Positions 1 through 12,300 of a stretch of DNA of 64,000 nt are shown piece by piece; the first letter of the stretch is position 1; each line of letters opens with the position of its first letter. The stretch covers positions 62,001 to 126,000 of the forward strand of contig VXAZ01000586.1 of NCBI GenBank assembly GCA_013399875.1. The letters are read 5' to 3'. Below the pieces are notes generated by a model. The model did not search any database, was not told where the DNA came from, and saw only the letters and a program-made list of their open reading frames with translations. The DNA comes from Gymnorhina tibicen. Taxonomy: Eukaryota > Chordata > Aves > Passeriformes > Artamidae. A program made the position numbers and the translations under genes.

Positions 1-291
1 ATCCCTGCTAAAAAAACACCAACAACATACTGCAGGTTGTTTAACTAAGAATCTGAGCATTTGGCCTGGGGTTATGTATCTTATGAAAGGTAATTTAAAA
101 AAAAAAGTTGTACAGCATATTTAATAGAGCTTCTTAAGAAACTAGATATTCCCAACAATAACAATATTTATTAAAACTTACTGCAACAAAACCTCTAACA
201 TAAGAGGGAATCAGAAAATTTATTTATTTTGAGTTTTAGCCACAACATTTCATACCCACTTATTGTACTGTATTGTCAAGAAGGTACTTAC
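1..291 (-). other. LGR4: LGR4 intron 9 (partial)
   Basis: It begins with GTAAGT at 291-286 on the minus strand and runs off the left edge. The sequence is AT-rich with short A runs and shows no repeat or exon-like reading frame. Confidence 0.85.
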
Positions 292-363
292 AGGGAATGC
301 AGATCTGACAGATTCTGAAATGCTGAGTTCCCCACAAAAGACAAAGGATTATCATACAAATGT
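292..363 (-). CDS. LGR4: LGR4 exon 9 (one LRR module, 72 nt), last exon in the window
   Basis: The acceptor ends TTTCCCAG and the donor is GTAAGT (291-286). The exon encodes [18 protein letters not shown] and then SDLHS with a split Leu (codon 301). Asn294 in QNLS is a sequon. I see no exon 10 sequence in the remaining 285 bases to its left, so the gene continues outside the window. Confidence 0.95.
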
Positions 364-3300
364 CTGGGAAATGAAAGACACGTTTCAGTGGTTGTTCTTA
401 CAGTCACTGTCTGCTAATGGCTAAAAATAGATGGATGAAAATTACTTACATCGTTCTTAGAAGGGGGTTTCCTGCAAATGCACCATCAGGAATTATGGAA
501 ATGTAGTTACTGTGAAATCCCCTAAAGATATTAGCAAAGAAAAACCCAACATTTAAAACTATACTGCCAGCAGATTCAACCAGTAGTCATTTTCTTCACA
601 TCTACTCAATTCCCAATCCTGCCACAACCAGGATTGCAATAGGACTAAGTCAAACTGTAGGAATAACTTTAAAGGCATGATTTCTGTCTACTGCACATGA
701 GCTAAACTGAAAAAATTTCATTAGAAAGGAATTATTTTGACCAAACATGATGCTGTACTTTCACTTTTCTTACTCATCTCTTAAGGAGGGGACAAGGAAA
801 ATATGTATGATCAGTGAGTACTCAATCTGCTACTTGAGGCCAAAACCATCTCATGATTAAGATCTATGCTAATGGTTCTCCTGAATAAACTGCCTGCTTA
901 TGTAACTCCAAAATAATTTTCAACACATGCCCTCTCTAGATGATGATTGTATTTTCTTTTAATTATAGCTTCACTTAGCATAACTTAACCTGATTTAGGC
1001 TCCTGCATAATGAGACAATCATTCTTAAATCCAGGAATTTTTTTCCTTTTTTATTTATGGAAAGGAGAAAGAAAACTGGTAAAAAGGGAGAGTAAGTAAT
1101 ACTCACAACTCCTTTAGACTTGGAAGGGCTTTTATGGCTTCAGGGAACTCTACCATGTTATTGTAATTTAAATCCCTAGAAGAAACAAAGCAAGAACATT
1201 ATAAAAATTTTAACAGTAGCCATGAATTGTCAAAATAATTTTGTTTAAGACAGTCCAATGAAAGAAAAAAGTTCTCAGAACACCTTTAACTAGGCCATAG
1301 AATAACTCCAACTTAGATTTACTCTTCTGATGTTTTACATGCTTTATAACCAGCTAATAACTTAGGTAAGATATTTAATATTACCCATAGGATTACTCAT
1401 ATTAAGTCAAATAATATTTCGTTACAGCAAAGCTCAGTATTTTTCAATACCTCAGAGATTTTTCTGCAACAGAATTTACACTGAAATGAACTATGATTTC
1501 AAAGATCTTTTAAAAAAGTATACAAATGACTACTCTTTATAATCATCTTACTAAGAATACATTTTGCCCAGGTTTTATAAAACAAACAGTAAATAAGCCA
1601 TTATGTAAAAGCAGACCTTGCAGCAAAACCAATTACAAATACTGATTATAAACACAGAGAAACCTCATGACACATCGGTGATGGGGATCTGTTGAATTCT
1701 CAGTTAACTTGTCACTATTTTAGCAGTAATGTCAGAACTTCTGCAAAAAGGATTCCTTATAAATGGCAAAAAACATTTTCAGAATCTTACATCAGCTGTA
1801 TCTATTTACACAGCACCTCATTACTTAATTGAGGTTGTAAGAGGATGACAAGATGAAGTAAGCAGCATTTCTGGATGCATCCAAGCTGGTCATGTTAAGA
1901 GGTTGTCACTGGCTTGGCCTTGCCCTCCTTTATTAGTTTCACTTATTTAGCATTTTCCAAAGCATAAAAAAAATGCATTGCTGAGGGAGATACTGCTTAT
2001 TAGACATTCACTGAGTGAGCTGAAGGGAAATGGGAAATATAACCCAAGCAGCTGAAAGCCATTCCTTGCCAGTGAGGCACTCTGGAGGTTGAGGACGAGG
2101 AACAGTGCGGCAACAGCCCTCTGAGGCCCTCTCAGAAACCTCCTATTGTCACACAACAGCTTTGGCAATGTATCCTATATATGTTTAGCCCTGCAGGAAA
2201 TCTGAGAAACAAATATTTGTCCCTTATCACTTATAGGGCCACTCAAGCTCTTGTGATCTATCCACCTGACTCAGCAGAGTGCTATGCAAAGATACACCGG
2301 CTAGACCAGGGATAGGAACATTAGAGCCACATCATCCAGCATGACATTTCACCCAGGCTAATATTTACCTGCTTCTCAACGTAGTTAATTAGTTTTTGGT
2401 GGAGCAGTGCATTGATACCTTCAGTTCTGAAACCTGAGCTGGACCTAAGTGTCAGTGGCATGTGTTGCACAGTGCACATACACCTGATTTGCAAAACTTT
2501 CATCATACCAGTATGGCAACCTTGATTAAGCTGAGAATGAGACAAACACTGACCGCAATTATTTTAAGAAACATACTTACAAGGTTTCAAGGTTGTCTAA
2601 TCCATCAAAACAGTGCTTTCCTATAGTTTTTATTTTATTATTATGAAGATGTCTGAAAAGCAAAACCAAAACAAGTGAATGATTTCATATAAGTTAACAA
2701 ATTAGCAGATATTTCTATGAAATCAAGAGTTAAGTAGTTTAGGAAAAAAAACATTGCATGGGGTGGATTACACAGAAGAATATCTTTCACTTCCAGACAG
2801 AATATTTCATCCTCATATGGAAACGTAATAGATTGTTTGCAGTCAAGACAACCTATTTTAAGTCTTTAATCACTGTTCAGAAATGGGATAAAAATACCAC
2901 GTAAACACAGAAATCATACGAATTTTTCATACTATTCCTTTGAGATTTTTAAGACTACAAAGAAACAGGTTTCAGATAAAACACAGCAATTTTTCTTCTT
3001 TTAGTATCTCTGAAAGCTTTCTCTGACAACCATTGTTTGGAAATATTCATTATATAAGGAGATGTCCGAAATCAAATCTCACTACCCATAGCCCATGTGA
3101 CTTTTTGTTTAGGAGAAAGTCTTTAGCAAATCTTAGGTGGGTTCTCTAACATACATGGTATCATGTCATGTTGGAAGTATAGGCTGTTACTAGTCAACTG
3201 AGCTAAAACATAGCAAAAAACCCATTTTCAATGCCACCCTAGATTAATCAAAACTGTAACTGAGGAGAAAAGCAAAGTGACCTATGAAATACAAATACTC

Positions 3301-6300
3301 ACAGAACAACAAGACTTGAAAGGTTTGTAAATGCATAGTCAGGAATGTGTGTTATTTTGTTGAGAGCCAGCGTTAAGGCTTGCAGAGAGGGGAGATTGCT
3401 GAGCGGATAGATGGGAACTTCTGTCAAACTGTTGTCATCCAACCACAGGTGACGCAGCTGCACAAGACCCTCAAAACTGTCTTCTGGTATGGCAGTAATA
3501 TGGTTAGCATCTAAACGCCTATATTAGAACAGAAAGAATTCATGTAACAAACTCACAAACTACAGATCAGCAAAAATACCAGTTGGGAGTCCTACTACTC
3601 ATGAACATTTTTTTTCAAGCTTATATATCTTTCACTGAAATAATTCAATACTGCAAAGTTTGAAGTTTTATTGAAAGATGCATGAAAACCCTTTCAAGGC
3701 AAATGAAGAGCCCTTAAAATAAAGTTCCATAATAAACTTTTCAAACGTTTTTCAGAAAACATTTTAACAAATTGATATGCTTATAATCAGCTAACCAAAA
3801 TGAATTGATCACTCTATAAGGCATCTCCCAACAAAACCTCTAGCTTCTAACACTGCAACAAGTCTTTAAAACAGTAGCTTGACAGCATATCTAAGATTGC
3901 AGAGGCATTTACTCATTTGAACAGATTATCCCTACTGCTACCTTGTTGACAGCATTGTTTTGACATGCTTTGTTTTGTGGTACTGCTAAACAGTAACTAA
4001 GCAACTACTTTGGAGAACAAGATTATTAAAAACTGTTCGTGAACAAAGTAACAAAGTCAGAGTTATGAATTATCCCAACAAATAAAACATCTCAACTAAA
4101 ACTGACTGCTCTCTTGCACCTGATCTTTGTTAACATTCTCCACAACAAAATGCAAAATAGCACGTCAGCACTGTTAGCTATTGTACATTACTGGATTTGC
4201 CATCATACTTTTTCCCTAAATGAATGCCAACTGCAAAATTAGATATAGTAACTGTCCTGGTTCCAGCCACGACAGGGTTAATTTTTGCAGTAACCAAAAC
4301 GGGACAAGGGGACATATCTAGGACCCAACAGGTTATTCAGTATCCCGGGAAGAAGCAAAACATTCATAAAGCAGTGATAGTCCATGAAATTTAACAAATG
4401 GACTTTAATGGGTCTGAGAAGGCATAGGGCAGAGAGCACTGGGCAATATTTCACTGTTCTCTGACCTAAAAACTGTCTTCTCTAGGTCAACATACAGCTG
4501 AACCATGGTGACTTTGCTGCAAACACAAAAGAAAGCACCTTGCACAACTGATTTGAAATGACTGCTGTACCAGCCATGGTGCATTGTGCTGCCGTGCAGG
4601 GAGACAGAACACATATACCCTCCTCCATTAACATGGATGCTCATTAAGATACAAATCAGCACAGCTCTGGAATTATATTAGCACTCTCTGGTTTCTAAAG
4701 CCATGACCCGATATGCTCTTGAAAGTCTAGCTGCGTGTTAGTTTCAGAAGTAATTTCCTCCAGCCATTCATCCTGTCCTTCTCTGGGCAGGCAGTGTGGA
4801 CCAAGTGACTTTGCTGCATTTGTCCCCAGGCACAGTCACAATAGATCTGGATCCCAACACTTAAAGGACATGCAGAATTCAAAGGGAGAAGACAACCCTG
4901 ACCAAGAATTAATGCAGAAGACAAGACTGATCACAAATTTAACACGCTTAATCTTTTTCCTTAAAACAGAGGTTTGTTGTTGTGATGCATGCGGTTTGCA
5001 TTATTTTGATGAAAAAAGGCATCAGCTGAATTTCCATGTAATAAAAAGTCCAAAAATACATTAAATTAAACAACAAATTTATTTATAAAACTATTTATTT
5101 ATAAAACTATTACAAGTGGGAACTTACAAAATTGTCTGCAGTCAAAGTTCTGTCCTAAGATGAGTGAGGTGTCATTAGCTCTTATGCTGGACATCAAAGA
5201 GGTAATTCCTATGGTTCATATACTGGCATGCCCTTATCATTTGCCCCATGATCTGACAGGTGTGTATGATATTCTATCTGAATGCTCTTAGGCTGCACTG
5301 AGACTAGAACATTTCAGAGAAACTAAAGTTTGGTGATAATAAAGGAGGAAAACAAAGAGGCTGGGGGAGAGAGGAAAAAAGCCTGAGGCTCTGCTTCAGA
5401 AAAAAAAGCAACTAGAAATTACCTGTCTTTCTTCTCTCCTAAATTTACACAGCTCCCTGAAGATCAAAGAATTATTTCTCAATGGAATAAACATATCTGA
5501 GTCTTCTAATTTCTCCCTGCCCCTCCCCGCCTCTTTTTTTTTGAGGTTATTTTTGGAGGGGGGAAGGGGTTGGTTTGGGTTTTTTAAAGAGAAGCAGCAT
5601 ACTTAAGAGACAGGCCTCAATCATTGTGCCTACTTGTCTAGTCCATTTGTACTTCTACTGGCGCCTTGCTAAATTCCATTTATTCTAGGAGACTTTGGAA
5701 AACAAAAGCACATAAAAAAGCCGCATGTCCTGCTCCTCCTCTCCCATCCTTAAAGAAGGAGGTGAACATAAGAAGGATGAATGCACACAATGAGGGAGTT
5801 GAACTCAGCCAGGGAGAACAAATATGGTCATGGAGATGATGTCAGACTCTGAATTTTTAGTTTGCTTTGCCAAGACCTCTGTCGCCCAGAACAGGTGGAT
5901 CAAGTACCCAAATAACCATACTTTAAACTGATGACTGTCCACAGCCATCCAATCTATTGTGTTCATTTTCTCCAGCCGACAGCAGGAACGATGAGGGGGG
6001 GAAAAAACAACACTACCCACCACTGGCATTAAGCAGGGAGGTTTGGAAAGTGGAAGAGATATTTTTAAATTATTTGGCCATTTTTGTCTCATCGACAATT
6101 TTTTGTGTTCCTTCATTTCTCCTAAGAGCTTAATATGCCATGGTTATTTTTTTTTCCTCTTCCAAACAGTTGAAGCTTATCCACATGATACCGAATGCAC
6201 AAAACACAGCTGAAACACACCTATTTAGTGTGAAATGCACATAACAAAGCAGTTAGTGAAATAACTGAAAAGCAAACCTAAAATATTTGACCTTCACAAA

Positions 6301-9300
6301 AGATTAACAATTAAGGACAACAACTTTTCTTTAAGGTAGATAAGGGAATATTCCCTAGCTCCAATAACTAAGAACACGCAATATTCTTTGCTTGGACTGG
6401 ACTTTGTACAAAGACTGTCTTTTTCCATTATATTGTTAAAGATAAGAGTATATTCTTCAAATTAGAGCTTGCAGCATGTACCTTAATCTTTCAGAAGCTA
6501 CTCCAATTCTAGCTTTCTTATAGGCACTGGCTTGTGAGAGACCTTTACATTTTAGTCTATAAATTAAGAGTTCACTTGTGGAGCTGTCATCTTCACTTTT
6601 ATCACCTCTCAGGTTCCCTCCTCACACAAGCACCAACTCCAGAAGAAAAAAAGAGCAGGTGGATGACAGAAACCTGAACATTCAGCAGCTCTTACATATT
6701 GTTAAAACAGGAATACAGCAAGGTCTTCAAACAGTTGACTTTACTCTTAGGAAACCAGAACTAATAAGAACACCTACCTCAATTCAAATGAATAGAAGTT
6801 CCAAGTCTAACACACACATATAAATGAAATTTTACATACGAATGTACACACACTGCTTAGGGCAACTGCCCTACAGCCTGCATCCCCTATAGGTAACATC
6901 TGAGAGGCCTCCAGGACCAGCCTCCCAGCCTCACTAGCTCTCATCTGTGAGCACAGGCAGTCTTCCAGGCTTCAGCAACTGGGAAATTTTAACAGCCTTG
7001 TACTAATAGCCTAATTAACAGCCTTGTACAGCAGGAGTTTACTGCTGATGTTAATAAAAGGCAAATCACTCCCAGATCTTGTGTTAAACCACTTCTGCTC
7101 AATGGCAATCATTAAAGAACTTTGCTCTTTAAAGTGCTCCTTCAAAAACCACAAAGAAATCAGTCCAATAACAGTGGAGTAGATTTTTAGGTCTTGAAGT
7201 TGAGTACTGATAAGCCTGGTACCTTGGAAATCCTGCAACAATGGGAGGCAATAACCCATGTTAACAGAGGTACTTTAAAACACTCTGAGAGTTTGCTCAC
7301 TGTATCAAGCAGTGGCTTGTGCATTATATGTTGAGAACATCAATACAAGGATTTACTTTATTCAAAGACAAATTTACAGCAGCCCTCAGAAACTAATGAT
7401 ACATGCCAAAGCTATTTCAATCACCAGTACTGATGTGCCAGCACATCTGTTTCTTCCATCTAAATGTTTAAGATGGTACCAGTCAGAGGTCACAGTTTGC
7501 TGCAAATTACCCCACAGAGGATTCAGCTAATTTTGCCTACATGCTGTTTAACTTTCACCATCTAATTTAAATTTCTGATCATTCAATTTCTAAATAATTC
7601 CCTGATTTTATTTAAACTTAGCAATTCCTTAAGCAAGCCCAGATAGTTTAAAAAAAAAAAAGCTACAACAGTTCCAGAAATTCCTGAAGTTCACAAGAAA
7701 CCATATCTCACTTTCAAGAAAACCAGAACAGCTTCTAAAGGTAAAGATGCCATAGAAAAATACAACTCTTGTCATTCAGCAAGTATGTGAAGTATACAAA
7801 GCAGTACATTTAAAGATTTTTCAGCACAATCAGATATGCTCAGAAGAGCTCTTATACATTCTTAACTCTAAACATTCAAGGAAGAAAAACATATTCAGTG
7901 TATTTAAGTCTGTATTGGTTTTGCAGGTTAAAGAGAAAATATGTCAATTTCTTCCACTGCCATTCTTATTAATCCCATATCTTAACACAGACTAAATCTG
8001 AGGGCTGATCCCCTTTAACCCCTTAATAACAGCAAAGCAGGAAACTAGAAAACCTCTGAAGACAAACCATTAAAAGTTGCTTAGCTGAAAAGACACCTGC
8101 CACAGTTAGGGGTGCATACTACATATAAAACCATTTAAAGCTTCTTAACTTCATTTAGCCATTGCTGTTGATGAACACCTTCCACAGCCTCCCAGACACT
8201 ACTGTCCCTACAGACATGTCTTGTCCTTCCAAACTCTATAATCCAGAATCACAAAATTATCAATGGGAGCCCTAAGGCACTCTTTAAGAAGAAAAAAGCA
8301 GAATTAGAACAGAACTGTGTATTCTTTGATATAAGATTATGTTTGCATTGTTCTCTCCAAATGCAGGGATCTTCCCTTCTGACACATTTTGCCTTTATGG
8401 TTTACATTACTGAAATTGTCACCAACATGAACTATGGCTTAAAACTGGGCAGTTTCATTACCAGCAGAATGTTTCTAGATTTGACTTTGTAAAAAAAAAT
8501 ACAGATATTAACTTGATCTGTATAAGGAATCCTTCCTAAAATACAAAAATGCTAGAAACGCAAGACTGTAGCTGATATATACTACAGCACATATTTTAAA
8601 TGTGTTCTGACTGAAATATGCCTCTCTTCTCTGTCCCCATGCTTTTACCATAAATTTTTACCCTGCAAAGCATGATTCTGCTCTCATTCCTTTCAGTTAT
8701 ACATTAGGACCCTAATCTTTCCTGCCTGGGCCAACCAAGATGATTCGCAGTCCCAGGAAATATTATCCCATACCAGTTCAGCACATTCATGCCTCCTGCC
8801 TTATCCTGCCTCAAGCCTGCTCCAGCCTCCTAAGATACAAAAGCAGACTGAAAAACTGGTTATGTTCCTGCTGTGAGCAGACTGGGCTGTTCAGGGAGCC
8901 AGAACTGCCACCAGGTACTGCAGAAAATGACTGCTGACCACATGCATGAAGACACTTACCCCTGCAGCTCAGGTGAACACCCACACAAGAAAGGCAGGAG
9001 CTATCACAGTTGAGCATCACACTGGCATGATCCCAAATCCCACAATTTGGGAATCTGGCAGAACAGCTAAGGTGCAGTGCTTTGAACTGTTGCTGCAGAA
9101 CGCTCTAATATTCCCTCCATGTGGACATGTGTGCACATGTGCTGGGACAGTAGAACTACAATTATAATACATTAGTATTATAGTAATACCCAATACATTA
9201 GCAGATACTGACAGGCTTTCAAAGGACTCCTGGATTTGATGGCAAGTGCACAGTGGCAATTAGGTTTGTGGGTTTTTTAATTCAAGTGGAATAAAGTTTT

Positions 9301-12300
9301 CCTTTGTAAAGCATCTGAAAGTCTTTGTTTAAATAGTGTAATTCCAATATTTGTCACACACTAGGGATTGTACTAGACTATTCTGTGCTATGACTTAAAA
9401 TTCCTACATAGCTGAGTTTCTGTGGTCAGTCAGAGCAACCCTAAAAATTGCTGTAGTTTACAGACCTATTTTACAAATCCCCAGATTCTGAGACAAAGCT
9501 CAGAATAAACAGTGTTACCAAAATAAGTCATCACAGTCAAATATGCCAAGGCATTTAAAGGAGTGACTTTCTTTAATGGCTTCCCAGTCGTTCCCAGGGA
9601 GCAGCTTCGCACACGCTGCTGAGCGGCACACCACTGTGCTACTCTACCTCTGGCTCTCTGTATGACCCTTGGATTGCCCATAAACCTCACCAACACCATT
9701 TCCAAATCTAAAATACAAAGTACACCACTTCATAGCCTTGTAATAACAAAAACATGTTGATGCTTTGCAGTAGTCAAAACACATCAAGACTACTGTTTAC
9801 ATTTGTGAAGCTCTTTGTCAGGTTTTTCTGCTACCAAATGAGGAGGGCACAAGCTGGACAACCAGTGCCTTCTCCCTTGGTAGAGCCCTCCCACAGTCCC
9901 ATTTGTCACAGCATCTTGCAATGTGAGCATACATCCTGCTAGGTAAACTTTTCTGGGGTGCTACATAGCAAGCTTCCACTCACTAAAACTCCTTAATTTT
10001 ACTAAATTTCACCTCCATATAAAGAACTCTCTTTTGGAGGCCAGAGCTGGGAAAAATATTAAATGCAAACAGAAAATAAAGAGTTGTCATTCAGTATTCT
10101 GAACCAGGCTGGCTACACACCAGCTGTAATATAAACACTACAGATCATGAAGCACCTATAACCATCTTCTTTATTTCCACCCAAGTATGTTTACCGAGCT
10201 TGTAAATACATACCACGTTGTGGCAACTATCATCCTATGAATCTAAAAACTGGAGCACATTAAGAAAAAAACAGTTGTAAAGGAGTTTCAAATGAAATTA
10301 TTATCAATATACTATAAAGTTTTATGAGAAAGTAATTTGTGCCTTCACCAAGAAAAAATCCCCCTGAATCATACTTCAGAGCAAACTGGGAAACTGCCAA
10401 AAGAGGGTCAGTTCAGTAATGTTTACACTTGCAGGTCTGGGATGGAGATTATATAAAAGAGTAGAAGCAGGTTTTCTGACACATATTCTGCAATGAGTTA
10501 TTTGTTTCAAAAGAAGTTTACAGCAACCTGGGAGTTTTAATCCACACAAATTCCTTAGGGAGGGGAATAAATCACTTTTTCCATTTTTAAAATACAATCA
10601 AGCAGGATGCTGACACTTATGTTTCCATGTTCAGACACAAAATTCAGAGGACCAGTCTCATATTCCTTTGCCAGAAGGTGCTATCTGCATTACTAGGGGA
10701 TATGCATAATCAGTGTAATTATGCATGAATAATGCTAACAAAGTTTTCCTGAAATTCATCTGAAATGCATTCTGGTGTAGTAAACATCTCACAGAAAAAA
10801 TGCTTTACATTTCTCACTACACTTGTCTCAAAACCCAATTTATTCTCAAATTCCTGCCCATTCTAACAAATTACAGTGGTCTTGCAATGCAGAAAGATAT
10901 CATTCTCAGGAACAGAGAGGGACAAACCAAAGGCTGATTCACATCAGTGGATGGAAAACAAAAAGCCCATGATAAAATCTTCCTGAGCTTCAGATTAACT
11001 CAGTTGGTTAAGAGCATGCTGCTAATAACACCAAGGTCATGGGTTCAGTCCCTGTGTGAACCTTCACTTGAGAGCCAGATTAATGATTCTTCCAACTTAG
11101 AAATGTCTGTGATTCTGATACCAGTGACTTCCAGACTGGATTTGCCCACTGTATTTCCAGCAGTTATCTGGAAATCTCCATTTGGTTTTCCGCCGAAAAA
11201 GAAGTAACAAGCGGGTTACTACTACTTACTAACCTAATTTCCTCCTTTTTCACCAACTTGATACAGTTTATCATTTGCCCTTGAACAATGAAGCTTCTAG
11301 AAAGGGAAATCTCACCACATTTTAAACTGTTAGTATTATATTTTAATTGTAAGGATGTTTTGGTCAAGTGATTATAATGATTGCATTATACAATCTAACA
11401 TAATCATCCTACTATTTTTTTCAAAACTAAAATGTTTGCTTTTTTAAAAATGGCTCTAACATAGTCGTCTTTCCAAAAATATTCAAAAAAAAGAATTAAA
11501 AAAAAAAAGAGAGATGATGGCTTAATTTACACATTCATTATTTTTCCCTTAAATTTTGTTCCTTCCCTCTTGCACATAAAATTATCATCAAATTATCATC
11601 TCCAGCAACTGGAGATTTACTATTTTAAACTTTAATTAGAGAACAAACATTATTGTAAATATGTAGAGAAAAAAGAATGCTCACTGAAAATGAAATGGAT
11701 GATTTGTAGACAAACAGTTTTACTAAAGCAGTTTCTCTTTTTGGCATCAAAGAAATGCTGGAAGTCAGAAAGAAGCTTTTGTTTTGTTTTAAATCATTAC
11801 TAAAGGTTTATTCATATTGCAATTTGAAGGGCTTTTATTACAATGCATAGTATTTGCGCCAAGACCAAGGTATTTTCTCTTCTATACACACTAAAACAAG
11901 AGTGAAATGCCGACGTTAAATTCACTGCTTACTGGAATATCCAAGCAGCTATGAGAAGCAGGGCCAAGATCCAAGCTTGGGAATGCAGAAAAGCACTTTG
12001 CAAAAGTTGTGCAATAGTTTGCAAATCTATTTTGCAAAACTAATTTCTTTTTCAAAATCCATAATCTGATACAACACCGAAAGAAACAGGATCGTGGGCC
12101 AGAAACCTGAATTTTGGCACAGAGAGAATAGATAATTTGCCCTCTCTCTCTCTGGAGGTAAGCAGGAAGGAGGAAAAATTTTGCAGCCCTTCCCATCTCC
12201 TCCTCCTCACAGTGATAGGCATCTACCACCTAGAGAGCTGTATCTATTAAGGTCTGATTAAGATGCTTTATAAAACATAATAAGCCATGAGATAGTATAA

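Noticed and set aside
8210..8280. Possible minus-strand CR1 end with an AGAATCACAAAATTA string
   Set aside because: Too short and without the preceding CR1 landmarks.
10989..11060. Possible functional tRNA-Ile gene
   Set aside because: The acceptor-stem bases are lost, the A and B boxes are mutated and a CR1 tail follows, so it is a SINE head and not a tRNA gene.
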